NCBI GenBank assembly: GCA_021200955.1
Contig: JAJQFU010000027.1
Coordinates: forward strand, 1 to 51,435
DNA from: Clostridiales bacterium
Lineage (GTDB): Bacteria; Bacillota; Clostridia; Lachnospirales; CAG-274
Reading direction: 5' to 3'
DNA: 51,435 bases
Of this stretch, positions 25,003-32,016 are shown piece by piece (position 1 is the first letter of the stretch; each line of letters begins with the position of its first letter). The notes below the pieces were generated by a model that worked only from the letters and a program-made list of their open reading frames with translations, had not been told where the DNA came from and searched no databases. A program made the position numbers and the translations under genes.

Positions 25003-25094
25003 ACAAAAGGGAGTAACCAAAAGCAGCTACTCCTCACTAATAGTAATCTTATGATAACCGTTAGTCTGCGAAATCTGAACGGTTATCTTTTTTT
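25003..25094 (+). ncRNA. Locus C antisense RNA, putative type I antitoxin
   Basis: A predicted RNA of about 92 nt. A 5' hairpin forms from GGAGTA/TACTCC. It ends at a terminator with a perfect 10-bp stem (GATAACCGTT 25053-25062, AACGGTTATC 25078-25087) and seven T. Its last 34 bases are antisense to the 3' end of the locus C peptide gene. Its start AAAAGGGA is also found at the start of the peptide mRNA. Confidence 0.7.
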
Positions 25095-25177
25095 GCTATG
25101 ATATGTTTAACAATTCTTATAACGATAATAAGTACCAATATAATTAATACATTAACGTCATAGATAATTTCAACCAT
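25061..25177 (-). CDS. Small hydrophobic peptide, putative type I toxin (locus C)
   Basis: 38 residues: MVEIIYDVN, then a Val/Leu/Ile core (about residues 10-23), then a basic and polar tail (IVKHIIAKKDNR...). SD GGAAGGAGGTGA is strong. Upstream in the leader, TCACCT and TTCC complement AGGTGA and GGAA around the SD, so a hairpin can hide it. Leader bases CGGTTA complement TAACCG near the 3' end. The stop lies in the antisense RNA terminator. The promoter is at 25324-25352. The copy in locus D is the closest relative. Toxicity is inferred from layout only. Confidence 0.68.
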   Translation of the reverse strand: MVEIIYDVNVLIILVLIIVIRIVKHIIAKKDNRSDFAD

Positions 25178-25323
25178 AACATTCACCTCCTTCCGCAGTG
25201 TATTGTGCCGCTGAAAGACACATCAGAAGACACCGAGGAACAGGTGAGGAGAACTAACCGTCACATTCCCTTTTGCGACAAGGCAAAAAGCCTTATTGAA
25301 ACCTTTAACAGGTTCTTAAAATA

Positions 25324-25352
25324 AGTTTAACACAGGTGTAAAAATATGTCAA
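25324..25352 (-). promoter_or_regulatory. Promoter of locus C peptide mRNA
   Basis: TTGACA (25352-25347), 17-bp spacer, TAAACT (25329-25324) on the minus strand; the leader to the peptide start would be about 140 nt. Confidence 0.65.
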
Positions 25353-25403
25353 TAAACAAAAAAGAAGCTGACAATAAGGTCAGCCGAAAAACCAAATAAT
25401 TTA

Positions 25404-25432
25404 TTGACAGTTTGGGGAAAGTGTGATATTAT
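25404..25432 (+). promoter_or_regulatory. Promoter of locus D antisense RNA
   Basis: TTGACA (25404-25409), 17-bp spacer, TATTAT (25427-25432), nearly identical to the locus C promoter. Confidence 0.8.
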
Positions 25433-25438
25433 AAAAAC

Positions 25439-25527
25439 ACAAAAGGGAGTAACCGGAAACAGTTACTCCTCACCAAAGATTATCTTAAGATAACCGTTAG
25501 ATTGGAAGTCGGAACGGTTATCTTTTT
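25439..25527 (+). ncRNA. Locus D antisense RNA, putative type I antitoxin
   Basis: A predicted RNA of about 89 nt. Its 5' hairpin is a perfect 8-bp stem (GGAGTAAC/GTTACTCC); compared with locus C (GGAGTA/TACTCC) the stem is longer, and the loop sequence differs. The terminator has a perfect 10-bp stem (25489-25498 with 25513-25522) and five T, and overlaps the stop codon of the opposing peptide gene. Confidence 0.7.
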
Positions 25528-25607
25528 GTTATAATATGTATAACAATCCGTATAATGATGATGAGTAATATAATTAATACATCAACATCGTGGATGATTA
25601 CTATCAT
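25518..25607 (-). CDS. Small hydrophobic peptide, putative type I toxin (locus D)
   Basis: 29 residues beginning MIVIIHDVDVLIILL and ending HIITKR. It aligns with the locus C peptide over its length (shared D-V-x-V-L-I-I-L core and R-I-V) but stops nine codons earlier, at the terminator hairpin. SD AAGGAGGTGA lies seven bases before the ATG and can pair with TCACCT upstream in the leader. The reverse promoter is at 25760-25788. It is a recent tandem paralogue; role inferred as for locus C. Confidence 0.68.
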   Translation of the reverse strand: MIVIIHDVDVLIILLIIIIRIVIHIITKR

Positions 25608-25759
25608 AACGTCACCTCCTTCCGCAGTGTATTGTGCCGCTAAAAGACACATCAGAAGACACCGAGGAACAGGTGAGGAGAACTTAACCATTCGTCACAT
25701 TCCCTTTTGCGACAAGGCAAAATAAGCCTTATTGAAACCTTTAACAGGTTCTTGAAATA

Positions 25760-25788
25760 AGTTTAACACAGGTGTAAAAATATGTCAA
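25760..25788 (-). promoter_or_regulatory. Promoter of locus D peptide mRNA
   Basis: TTGACA (25788-25783), 17-bp spacer, TAAACT (25765-25760) on the minus strand, identical in elements to locus C. Confidence 0.65.
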
Positions 25789-25886
25789 TAAACAAAAAAG
25801 AAGCCGGCTTCACCCTAAATGGGGAAGCTGTTGGTATCTCTGAGCTAACTGTATTCCGAAAAATTAAAAAAATTTAAAAAATGATA

Positions 25887-25915
25887 TTGACAATTTTACA
25901 TATTTATGATAATAT
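25887..25915 (+). promoter_or_regulatory. Promoter of the tRNA-Glu/tRNA-Cys unit
   Basis: TTGACA (25887-25892), 17-bp spacer, TAATAT (25910-25915), about 20 bp before the first tRNA. Confidence 0.8.
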
Positions 25916-25935
25916 AATTTGGCGTTAGTTAATAC

Positions 25936-26007
25936 GGCCCGTTGGTCAAGCGGTTAAGACGCGGCCCTCTCACGGCTGAAACATGGGTTCGATTCCCGTA
26001 CGGGTCA
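25936..26007 (+). tRNA. tRNA-Glu (anticodon CTC)
   Basis: Acceptor GGCCCGT pairs with ACGGGTC, with discriminator A. Anticodon stem CGGCC/GGCTG encloses loop CTCTCAC, anticodon CTC. The T-loop GGGTTCGATTCCC is standard. CCA is not encoded. Confidence 0.95.
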
Positions 26008-26010
26008 TCC

Positions 26011-26082
26011 GGCGCTATAGCCAAGTGGCTAAGGCAAGGGACTGCAACTCCCTGATCTCCGGTTCAAATCCGGATGGCGCCT
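26011..26082 (+). tRNA. tRNA-Cys (anticodon GCA)
   Basis: Acceptor GGCGCTA pairs with TGGCGCC, discriminator U. Anticodon stem AGGGA/TCCCT encloses CTGCAAC, anticodon GCA. The T arm CCGGTTCAAATCCGG is standard. CCA is not encoded. It lies three bases after tRNA-Glu. Confidence 0.95.
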
Positions 26083-26091
26083 TGAATTAAG

Positions 26092-26132
26092 CAGGCTTTG
26101 TATTTCGAAAGAGATATGAAGTCTGTTTTTTT
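26092..26132 (+). terminator. Terminator of the tRNA unit
   Basis: CAGGCTT pairs with AAGTCTG, with an inner TATTTC-GAAA-GAGATA stem-loop, followed by seven T. Confidence 0.85.
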
Positions 26133-26283
26133 GTTTGATTATCTTGAAAAAGAAAGAATGTTTGAGTATTGTAACATAAAAAATCGGGGAATTTGGAGAA
26201 TATGGCTTATTTGGTATGAAAAGCTTCTTAAACTTACTGTATTTAGGAGAAAAAGCCCGAGGTTGTTACAGAAGGGTCAAAAT

Positions 26284-26344
26284 TGTTACAACTTCTTTAC
26301 AAATTAAAAAAACCCTTGATTTTGAGCTCAAACAGTGATATATT
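26284..26344 (+). promoter_or_regulatory. TGTTAC box pair and promoter of the candidate ncRNA
   Basis: TGTTAC (26284-26289) and CTTTAC (26295-26300) are separated by five bases, an 11-bp period. The box pair ends 15 bp before a promoter: TTGATT (26316-26321), 17-bp spacer, TATATT (26339-26344). The arrangement is the same as at 26609-26670 in front of the surface protein gene. Confidence 0.55.
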
Positions 26345-26350
26345 AATAAC

Positions 26351-26560
26351 AAGCCAAGCAACAAAGGCGGTCAAGAAAATACAAGCGGCGATACGGCGGA
26401 AAGCCTTCATGCTGAAAACTCGGCAGACAGTTTCTTCATTATATATAATAGTGAAAAGCTGTTCGGCGACAGTAAGGGCTTTGTCGGACGCACGATTTAA
26501 AGCCTACTGTCAGACGGAAAGGCTCGAAGGGGTTTAAACCTATTTTATAGGGAGCTGTCC
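26351..26560 (+). ncRNA. Candidate structured non-coding RNA
   Basis: Downstream of a consensus-spaced promoter, about 210 nt fold into several local helices: AAGGC/GCCTT (26364/26403), TGCTG/CGGCA (26410/26421), TTCATTAT/ATAGTGAA (26435/26448) closed by ACAG/CTGT, and a strong GACAGTA/TACTGTC stem (26468-26474 with 26505-26511) extended by GGCTTT/AAAGCC. A GCTC/GAGC stem and CCTAT/ATAGG hairpin follow. No ORF has an SD and start. The size and Clostridia context would suit a raiA-type or similar orphan RNA motif, but I cannot confirm any family. The 3' end is not marked by a clear terminator. Confidence 0.45.
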
Positions 26561-26608
26561 TTAAAGCAAAACCTTTAAAAGCTTTGAAGTTGAAAAGTGT
26601 CGGCGAAT

Positions 26609-26670
26609 TGTTACAGTTTTGTTACAATTAATTTTTGTATATTGACTTGATTTGTTTGCGGTGCTATAAT
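26609..26670 (+). promoter_or_regulatory. TGTTAC box pair and promoter of the surface protein gene
   Basis: Two perfect TGTTAC hexamers (26609-26614, 26620-26625) with a 5-bp gap fit the WalR consensus TGTWAH-N5-TGTWAH. They end 16 bp before TTGACT (26642-26647), a 17-bp spacer and TATAAT (26665-26670). The leader to the ATG is about 64 nt. Confidence 0.65.
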
Positions 26671-26740
26671 ATCCTATGTAAAAGAGGTATCTATGCTCAG
26701 ACCTCTGCACTAATCATTTTTTCATTAAGGAGGAAAAAAA

Positions 26741-29233
26741 ATGAAAAGAAAAATAGCTTTACTTTTAGCATTGGCTATGACAGCTTCAATGCTTCCCGTA
26801 AACGCTTTTGCTTCTTCATCTAACAAGGTAAACAAGGTAGTATCTGTTAAAGATGGAAACGAAGTAAACGACGTTTATCTTAAGATTACACCTACTGAAG
26901 AAGTAACAACAAACGACACAATCGTTCTTAGCTTCACAAATTCAGAAGTTGACGCTTATGACACATTCGTTGAAATCGATGACAACGGCAACTTAGGTGA
27001 AAACACATTCGCAGTTCTTCAGGGCAACAGAAGCACAAGCAACACATACGCTGCTCTCTTTAAGCAGGTAGAAAACGAAACAAAGCCCGCTACAGTTCTT
27101 AGGAACCTTTGGGGTACAAACGGCGGCAACCTCGACGATATTTATCTTCCTTGGAGAATTACCAGAACAGGTAAGCAGGAAATGAACGTTGAGATCTTCC
27201 CCATCCCCAGCTCAATGGCTGACGTTACTTACGCTAGCATGAACAAGCCTTACTACTACATTCCTATGGCTGTTTCAGCTGACGGCGAAGGTACAATGAC
27301 AGTTACCATCGACTCAAACGAAACATCTATCAGCAGCACAACTATCACTTTTGCTAACAGCACAAATGACAGCGGCGCTACAACAACAACAGTTGATGAC
27401 GTTCTTGACTTCAACGAAAGCCTTGAATTCAGCGATGATAACGGAAACGCTATCAGAATTAAGGAAACTGTTGCAGGTACATTCGAAGACGGTACAATGA
27501 CTATCAGAGTTAACGGCGGTTTCGAATTCGATACAAGCGCAACAACAAAGAACATCTCTGTTGACCCCGGTACAAACAGCCCTTCATTCGAATATGAAGT
27601 AAAAAGCGTAGAAGAAGACAAGATCACTATTGTTTTCACAAACTGGGTAGAAACAACTAAGGCATCCAGCATCATCATCACAGGTATCACAGTTCAGCCT
27701 GAAGACGAAGATGACGACTGGGGCGAAGTTAAGTTCACATTCAAGGGCATCGGTATGACAAGTGAGACTGTTACAGTTGCTAACAGAGCTGACTATGGTA
27801 TGACAATGACTCTTGAAGAAGATCCTACAACTATCCTTACAGGTTTCAGCTATGATGTTGATTCAGACCTTGACGAAGACGATTTCGTAACAGCTGAGGT
27901 TCACCTTGAAGAAACAATCGCTGACACATGGAACACAAAGCAGAAGATGTACTTCAAGCTTCCCGATATGGTTAAGATCGTTGACTTCGAAGTTAATGAT
28001 GACAAGTATGTAAGCGGTTCTACAATTGAAGAAGTTGCTTACGTAACAGATGACGGTGCTACACTCGTTATCCCCAGACTTAATGACTATTCAACATCTG
28101 ACGGTGTTGACGACTCAGACTGCTCAGAATTTGACATCAAGTTCTATGTAACAATTGACCCCGCTTTCGGCGACAATGACATTACACTTTCAGTTTACGG
28201 CGCAGGCGTTGACGAAGGCGTTATCGCTGACAAGGTTATCGCTAAGGCAGTTACACCTATCACAATTTCAACAGAATCTACAAAGACAAACATTGGTTAT
28301 TCAGCAATCGAAACAGCTGACATCACAATCACAGAGGCTGTTGCAGGTGCTCTTCTTGACGGCAACGACATCGAAGTTTATATCGATACTAAGTGGACAT
28401 CAGGCGACATCGGTATTGATGACAGCGACATCGAAGTAGAAGCTAACGGCGGCGAGCTTGCAGTTAAGGCTTACAAGTCATACTCAGACGGTATCAAGAT
28501 CCCCGTTGACAAGCAGAGCTACACAACACCCGGTTCTATCACAATCACAGGCGTAGCAGTTGGTACATCAAGAAGCGTACCTTACGGCGACTATGATCTT
28601 AAAATTGCAGGTGCAGCAGTTCTTAACAACTATGATGATGACTATGAAGAAGATTACGGTACAGACACAACTGTAGCAGCTTCTTCATTCAACAGAACAG
28701 ATTCAGCTAACGAATTCGTTTGGACACAGGACAACACAGGTTCTTACAGCTATGATAAATATCTTTCAGTTATCACACAGACAGAGACTCTTGACGAAGT
28801 AGTTAGCGTTACAATCGGAGAGAACACAATCTACATCAATGACGAAGCTTACACAATGGAAGTAGCTCCTTACATCCAGGCTTCTTCAAACAGCACAATG
28901 GTTCCTCTTCGTTTCGTAACTCTTGCACTCGGTGTTGATACAGATGCTATCACAAGCGGCGACGCTGACAGCTCTTCAACAGTAACTTGGGATGCTAATA
29001 CTAAGACAGCTACTATCTTCTATGCAGCAGGTTCAGGACAGAAGATCATTCAGTTCACAGCAGGCAGCAACACAATGGTAGTTGACGGTACATATGTTCC
29101 TATGGATTACGGCGTAGTTGCTGAAATCACAGACAGCAGAATGTTCGTTCCTTTCAGAGCTCTTGGTACAGCACTCGGTGTTCCCGTATCATGGGATGAA
29201 ACAACAAGAACAGCTACTTACAACGCTAAATAA
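26741..29233 (+). CDS. Major surface protein with copper-amine-oxidase-like stalk domain
   Basis: 830 residues. Signal peptide MKRKIALLLALAMTASML... with likely cleavage after NAFA (about residue 25). Residues about 30-670 are Thr/Val/Asp-rich beta-type repeats of unknown family, including 'TITEAVAGALLDGNDIEVYIDTKWTSGDIG' like segments. Residues about 690-830 are a copper amine oxidase N1-like (stalk) domain: 'YIQASSNSTMVPLRFVTLALGV' and 'SRMFVPFRALGTALGVPVSWDETTRTATY'. The protein is acidic and predicted secreted. Codon use (GAC, AAC, ATC, CTT, GGC heavy) is more biased than in the neighbours, and SD AAGGAGGAAAA plus a consensus promoter suggest very high expression, as for an S-layer or major wall protein. 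It is a single-gene unit with its own terminator. Confidence 0.85.
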   Translation: MKRKIALLLALAMTASMLPVNAFASSSNKVNKVVSVKDGNEVNDVYLKITPTEEVTTNDTIVLSFTNSEVDAYDTFVEIDDNGNLGENTFAVLQGNRSTSNTYAALFKQVENETKPATVLRNLWGTNGGNLDDIYLPWRITRTGKQEMNVEIFPIPSSMADVTYASMNKPYYYIPMAVSADGEGTMTVTIDSNETSISSTTITFANSTNDSGATTTTVDDVLDFNESLEFSDDNGNAIRIKETVAGTFEDGTMTIRVNGGFEFDTSATTKNISVDPGTNSPSFEYEVKSVEEDKITIVFTNWVETTKASSIIITGITVQPEDEDDDWGEVKFTFKGIGMTSETVTVANRADYGMTMTLEEDPTTILTGFSYDVDSDLDEDDFVTAEVHLEETIADTWNTKQKMYFKLPDMVKIVDFEVNDDKYVSGSTIEEVAYVTDDGATLVIPRLNDYSTSDGVDDSDCSEFDIKFYVTIDPAFGDNDITLSVYGAGVDEGVIADKVIAKAVTPITISTESTKTNIGYSAIETADITITEAVAGALLDGNDIEVYIDTKWTSGDIGIDDSDIEVEANGGELAVKAYKSYSDGIKIPVDKQSYTTPGSITITGVAVGTSRSVPYGDYDLKIAGAAVLNNYDDDYEEDYGTDTTVAASSFNRTDSANEFVWTQDNTGSYSYDKYLSVITQTETLDEVVSVTIGENTIYINDEAYTMEVAPYIQASSNSTMVPLRFVTLALGVDTDAITSGDADSSSTVTWDANTKTATIFYAAGSGQKIIQFTAGSNTMVVDGTYVPMDYGVVAEITDSRMFVPFRALGTALGVPVSWDETTRTATYNAK

Positions 29234-29274
29234 TTTATCTTAAATTAATAAGCTTAATAAGTAAACCATAAAAG

Positions 29275-29300
29275 AAAAGCCCTCAGTTTTGAGGGCTTTT
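29275..29300 (+). terminator. Terminator after the surface protein gene
   Basis: AAAAGCCCTCA pairs with TGAGGGCTTTT around a 4-nt loop; the arms provide A- and T-runs on both sides, so it can work in either direction. Confidence 0.9.
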
Positions 29301-29332
29301 CGCTTTGTAGGGAAAAAGAGAGGACAGAAAAA

Positions 29333-29461
29333 AGGCTCTCCTTGAGGAGAGCTGTCAGCGTAGCTGACTGAGAGGTGAAAATACTTTTGTTTAAAAATTT
29401 TTTTCTTTTAAAAACACCTCTCCGCCGCTTATCAGCGGCACCTCCCCTCAAGGGGAGGCTC
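29333..29461. repeat. Composite palindromic repeat, complete copy
   Basis: Left half (29333-29376): GCTCTCC-TTG-AGGAGAGC and GTCAGC-GTA-GCTGAC modules ending GAGAGGTG. Right half (29414-29461): CACCTCTCCGCC, CCGCTTATCAGCGG and CCTCCCCTCAAGGGGAGG. The AT-rich centre joins GAGAGGTG to CACCTCTC, so the whole copy is itself palindromic. Partial copies are at 3937-3980, 29534-29549 and 50682-50797. Confidence 0.8.
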
Positions 29462-29533
29462 ATTAGCTTTTTCAGGTTTTCATCATTAAAGGAAAAATTT
29501 TCGCTGCCAAAATTCTTGAGTTGACAGCATTGT

Positions 29534-29549
29534 CCTTGAGGGGAGGCTT
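29534..29549. repeat. Fragment of the composite palindromic repeat
   Basis: CCTTGAGGGGAGGCTT, matching the outer arm of the repeat, lies eight bases downstream of the orphan antitoxin stop codon. Confidence 0.55.
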
Positions 29550-29557
29550 GTTGGCTG

Positions 29558-29839
29558 TTAGCCGTTTTCATCTTCCTCTTTCATAAATTCAGCAAAGGTA
29601 GAATAATGCTTATATTTTTCGGGATGACGTTTCATTTCATCACGTTCATTAATTGCAGCAATGGTTTCGGCATTAGGTTCTTCTCTTTGGATAAAAAAAG
29701 GTATAGCATTCTCATAGATTGCCTTCCTTAAAAAAATATTAACGGCTGTGGATAAGTCCATTCCGAAATCAGCAAAGAGCTTCTGCGCCTTGGTTTTTAT
29801 ATCTGAATCAATAGAACTGCTTGTAGATACTTTAGCCAT
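29558..29839 (-). CDS. RelB/DinJ-family antitoxin, orphan
   Basis: 93 residues from ATG 29839 (MAKVSTSSSI), nine bases after GAGGTG; ATG 29845 and GTG 29848 are in frame but too near the SD. The N-terminal ribbon-helix-helix ('SSIDSDIKTKAQKLFADFGMDLSTAVNIFLRKAIYENAIPFFI') is typical of RelB/DinJ, which bind operator DNA and neutralise a RelE/YafQ-type toxin. The C-terminal tail ('ERDEMKRHPEKYKHYSTFAEFMKEEDENG') would wrap a toxin. No toxin ORF follows: the next bases are palindromic repeat. The promoter and operator appear intact (29877-29905). Confidence 0.88.
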   Translation of the reverse strand: MAKVSTSSSIDSDIKTKAQKLFADFGMDLSTAVNIFLRKAIYENAIPFFIQREEPNAETIAAINERDEMKRHPEKYKHYSTFAEFMKEEDENG

Positions 29840-29876
29840 TTTCATCACCTCATTAATTATATTATATTATACTTAT

Positions 29877-29905
29877 ATTATATATCCGATATAACAATTT
29901 ATCAA
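29877..29905 (-). promoter_or_regulatory. Antitoxin promoter with embedded palindromic operator
   Basis: TTGATA (29905-29900), 17-bp spacer, TATAAT (29882-29877) on the minus strand. A perfect palindrome TATATC-C-GATATA (29881-29893) lies across the -10 and spacer, the expected place for RelB-type autorepression. Confidence 0.7.
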
Positions 29906-29985
29906 TTGAATAATATAGATAATTCATATGATATAGCAAAAACCTCCCATTAACAGAGAGATTCTTATGTTATTTGCCTTATGTG

Positions 29986-31659
29986 TTATGACTGATAGTT
30001 TTTGATTTTGATGAACTGGTTCAGGGCGCTTAAAATAGCTCTGAAGGAGGATTTTGCAGTATTGACGGAAATGCCTATACCGTAGTAGGTTTCCTTGCGG
30101 CAATTGTGCACTTCAATGTAGGTTATGGCACGGGATTTGTTGCCGTAGTCAAGAGAGTGCTGACTGTAGGTAACTATTTCAAAGCTAACGCCGAATTTCT
30201 TCTTGATTGAGTCGCAGAAGGCGTCGATTACGCCGTTGCCTGAGCCTTCGATTGTGGCAAATTCGCCGTTAATAAGAAGGTCAGAGCGGATTGTGACTGT
30301 ATTGCCGCTGCCGGATTCGTAATAATATTTAAGGCTTAAGGGCGTACGGACGTCATAGGTAGTGAAGAAGAGATCGAAGATTTCCTTAAAGTTAAGCTCT
30401 CTGTTTTGACGGTCGGATTCCCCTGTAATAATAAGGCTGAAAGCCTGCTGCATACTCTTGGGAACGGATAAGCCGTAGTTGTGTTCAAGAATGTAGCTTA
30501 CGCCGCCTTTGCCTGACTGGCTGTTAATTCTGATAATGGGGTCGTAGTTTCTGCCCACGTCGGCAGGGTCAATAGGCAGATATGGAACTTCCCAACGGTC
30601 GGGATGTTCTTCAAGGCGCTTCATACCCTTTTTGATTGCGTCTTGGTGTGAGCCTGAGAAGGCTGTGTAAACAAGATCGCCGACGTAGGGATGACGAGGG
30701 TCAATTCTCATACCTGTTGACTTTTCGTAAATGTCGATTGAGTCGGTGATGTTTGAAAAGTCAAGCTTGGGATCAACGCCTTGTGTGAACATATTCAGGG
30801 CAACAACCATAATATCGCAGTTGCCGGTTCTTTCACCGTTTCCGAAAAGAGTGCCTTCAACTCTGTCTGCGCCAGCCATAAGACCTAATTCCGTTGCTGC
30901 AATGCCTTCGCCTCTGTCATTGTGGGCGTGGAGACTGACGATTACGTTGTCTCTGTATTTAAGATTGCGGCAGCAATATTCGATTTGGTCGGCGTAGATG
31001 TTGGGGGTTGCCATTTCCACTGTGGAGGGAAGGTTGATTATAACCTTGCGGTCGGGGGTAGGCTTCCAAACGTCCAAAACTGCGTTGCAGACTTCGCAGG
31101 CGTAGTCAACCTCTGTGCCTGTGAAGCTTTCAGGTGAATATTCAAAACGGAATTTTTCTCTGCCGTATTCGTTGGCAAGGTCCTCAAGAAGGTTTGCGCC
31201 GAAAACAGCCAGCTCCTTGATTTCTTCCTTAGACTTTCCGAAAACAACGTCTCTTTGAAGGGTTGAGGTAGAATTGTAAAGGTGAACGATTGAAGGATTG
31301 GGGCAGCCTTCGAGAGCTTCAAAGGTTCTGCGGATAATGTGTTCACGGCTTTGGGTCAGAACCTGAATTGTAACGTCGTCGGGAATTAAATTCTGTTCGA
31401 TGAGGGCTCTGCAAAAAGCAAACTCTGTGTCGCTGGCTGCGGGGAAGCCTATTTCGATTTCCTTAAAGCCGATTTTAACCAGGTGCTTGAAAAAGTTGAT
31501 TTTTTGGTCTAAGTTCATTGGGGGAACAAGAGCCTGGTTTCCGTCACGAAGGTCTACGGAGCACCATATGGGGGCTTCTGTAATGACCTTGTCACACCAT
31601 GTTCTGTCTTTTAAACCTATTGGGGCAAAGGGTCTGTACCTGTGATAATTCATTGCCAT
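29986..31659 (-). CDS. leuA: 2-isopropylmalate synthase LeuA
   Basis: 557 residues, the longer LeuA type. The TIM-barrel active site has VDLRDGNQAL (R38, D39) and the metal motif HAHNDRGEG. 'NPSIVHLYNSTSTLQR' and 'FGNGERTGNCD' are LeuA hallmarks. The C-terminal about 130 residues form the leucine-binding regulatory domain ('SFEIVTYSQHSLDYGNKSRAITYIEV'). It condenses 2-ketoisovalerate and acetyl-CoA, the first committed step to leucine. A T-box leader at 31744-32010 controls it. SD AGGAGTG precedes ATG 31659. No other leu gene is adjacent. Confidence 0.96.
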   Translation of the reverse strand: MAMNYHRYRPFAPIGLKDRTWCDKVITEAPIWCSVDLRDGNQALVPPMNLDQKINFFKHLVKIGFKEIEIGFPAASDTEFAFCRALIEQNLIPDDVTIQVLTQSREHIIRRTFEALEGCPNPSIVHLYNSTSTLQRDVVFGKSKEEIKELAVFGANLLEDLANEYGREKFRFEYSPESFTGTEVDYACEVCNAVLDVWKPTPDRKVIINLPSTVEMATPNIYADQIEYCCRNLKYRDNVIVSLHAHNDRGEGIAATELGLMAGADRVEGTLFGNGERTGNCDIMVVALNMFTQGVDPKLDFSNITDSIDIYEKSTGMRIDPRHPYVGDLVYTAFSGSHQDAIKKGMKRLEEHPDRWEVPYLPIDPADVGRNYDPIIRINSQSGKGGVSYILEHNYGLSVPKSMQQAFSLIITGESDRQNRELNFKEIFDLFFTTYDVRTPLSLKYYYESGSGNTVTIRSDLLINGEFATIEGSGNGVIDAFCDSIKKKFGVSFEIVTYSQHSLDYGNKSRAITYIEVHNCRKETYYGIGISVNTAKSSFRAILSALNQFIKIKNYQS

Positions 31660-31743
31660 TTTTTTACACTCCTTTAATTTTTTGTTTTTCGTTTGATTTT
31701 TTGTTAAAAGCTGTGGGCTGCTTGGGAAGCTTTCGACATCAAA

Positions 31744-32010
31744 AAAGCTTTCGCCTCAAAAAGAGACGAAAGCATAAATCTTCCGTGGTACCACTCTAAT
31801 TCATCTTTGAAAAAGATGCACTCATATAGGGTACATACATACCCCGCCGATAATGTAACGGACGGCTGCCGTCGAAACCTACTGTAAGTTCAGCTTCGCC
31901 ACTCAAAGGTGAGTTCAGACCCCTTCCGACGATGTCTTTCACCAACCGACACCTCTCTAAAGACTTTCAGAGCCTTACTATTCCTTATCACAGTGTTTAA
32001 CAAATTCACT
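31744..32010 (-). ncRNA. T-box leader (leucine) of leuA
   Basis: The minus strand holds the T-box sequence GAGTGGTACCACGG (about 31796-31782), preceded by a stem III hairpin (CATCTTT/AAAGATG). The terminator GCTTTCGTCTC/GAGGCGAAAGC (31773-31747) with a U-run follows. Upstream, GAACTTACAGTAGG fits the specifier loop with CUU (31888-31886), a leucine codon; CUC in GAACTCACC is an alternative and also leucine. Uncharged tRNA-Leu should stabilise the antiterminator and switch leuA on. Confidence 0.95.
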
Positions 32011-32016
32011 AAATAT

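Larger units (their letters stand above)
24957..25798. repeat. Tandem duplication of a toxin/antisense module (loci C and D)
   Basis: Two similar units, about 24957-25378 and 25393-25798; the two TTGACA boxes are 436 bp apart. Both begin with AAATAATTTATTGACAG, which in the first unit overlaps the stop codon of the GH43 gene, and both end with a TGTCAATAAACAAAAAAGAAG segment. Each has a forward short RNA, a reverse hydrophobic ORF and a reverse promoter. The spacing hairpin GCTGAC/GTCAGC lies between them. Confidence 0.85.
26133..26740. other. Intergenic region without a convincing protein gene
   Basis: About 600 bp. It holds two 11-bp-spaced TGTTAC box pairs, two promoters, a candidate structured RNA and the leader of the surface protein gene (all listed separately). 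Bases 26133-26283 contain only isolated GTAACA and TGTTAC motifs and no ORF with a ribosome site. Confidence 0.6.

Noticed and set aside
24957..25798. Direct repeats at loci C and D as a CRISPR array
   Set aside because: Only two long units with ORFs and promoters, no short regular repeats or spacers and no cas genes.
26098..26307. ORF of 69 residues after tRNA-Cys
   Set aside because: It starts within the tRNA terminator (26092-26132) and has no ribosome site.
26283..26537. ORF of 84 residues and a second open frame of about 55 codons
   Set aside because: No SD or, in the second frame, no start codon; strong RNA helices and a promoter fit an ncRNA better.
29254..29571. ORF of 105 residues on the minus strand, possible toxin partner of the RelB/DinJ antitoxin
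   Set aside because: It is built from palindromic repeat sequence and shows no toxin-like motifs.
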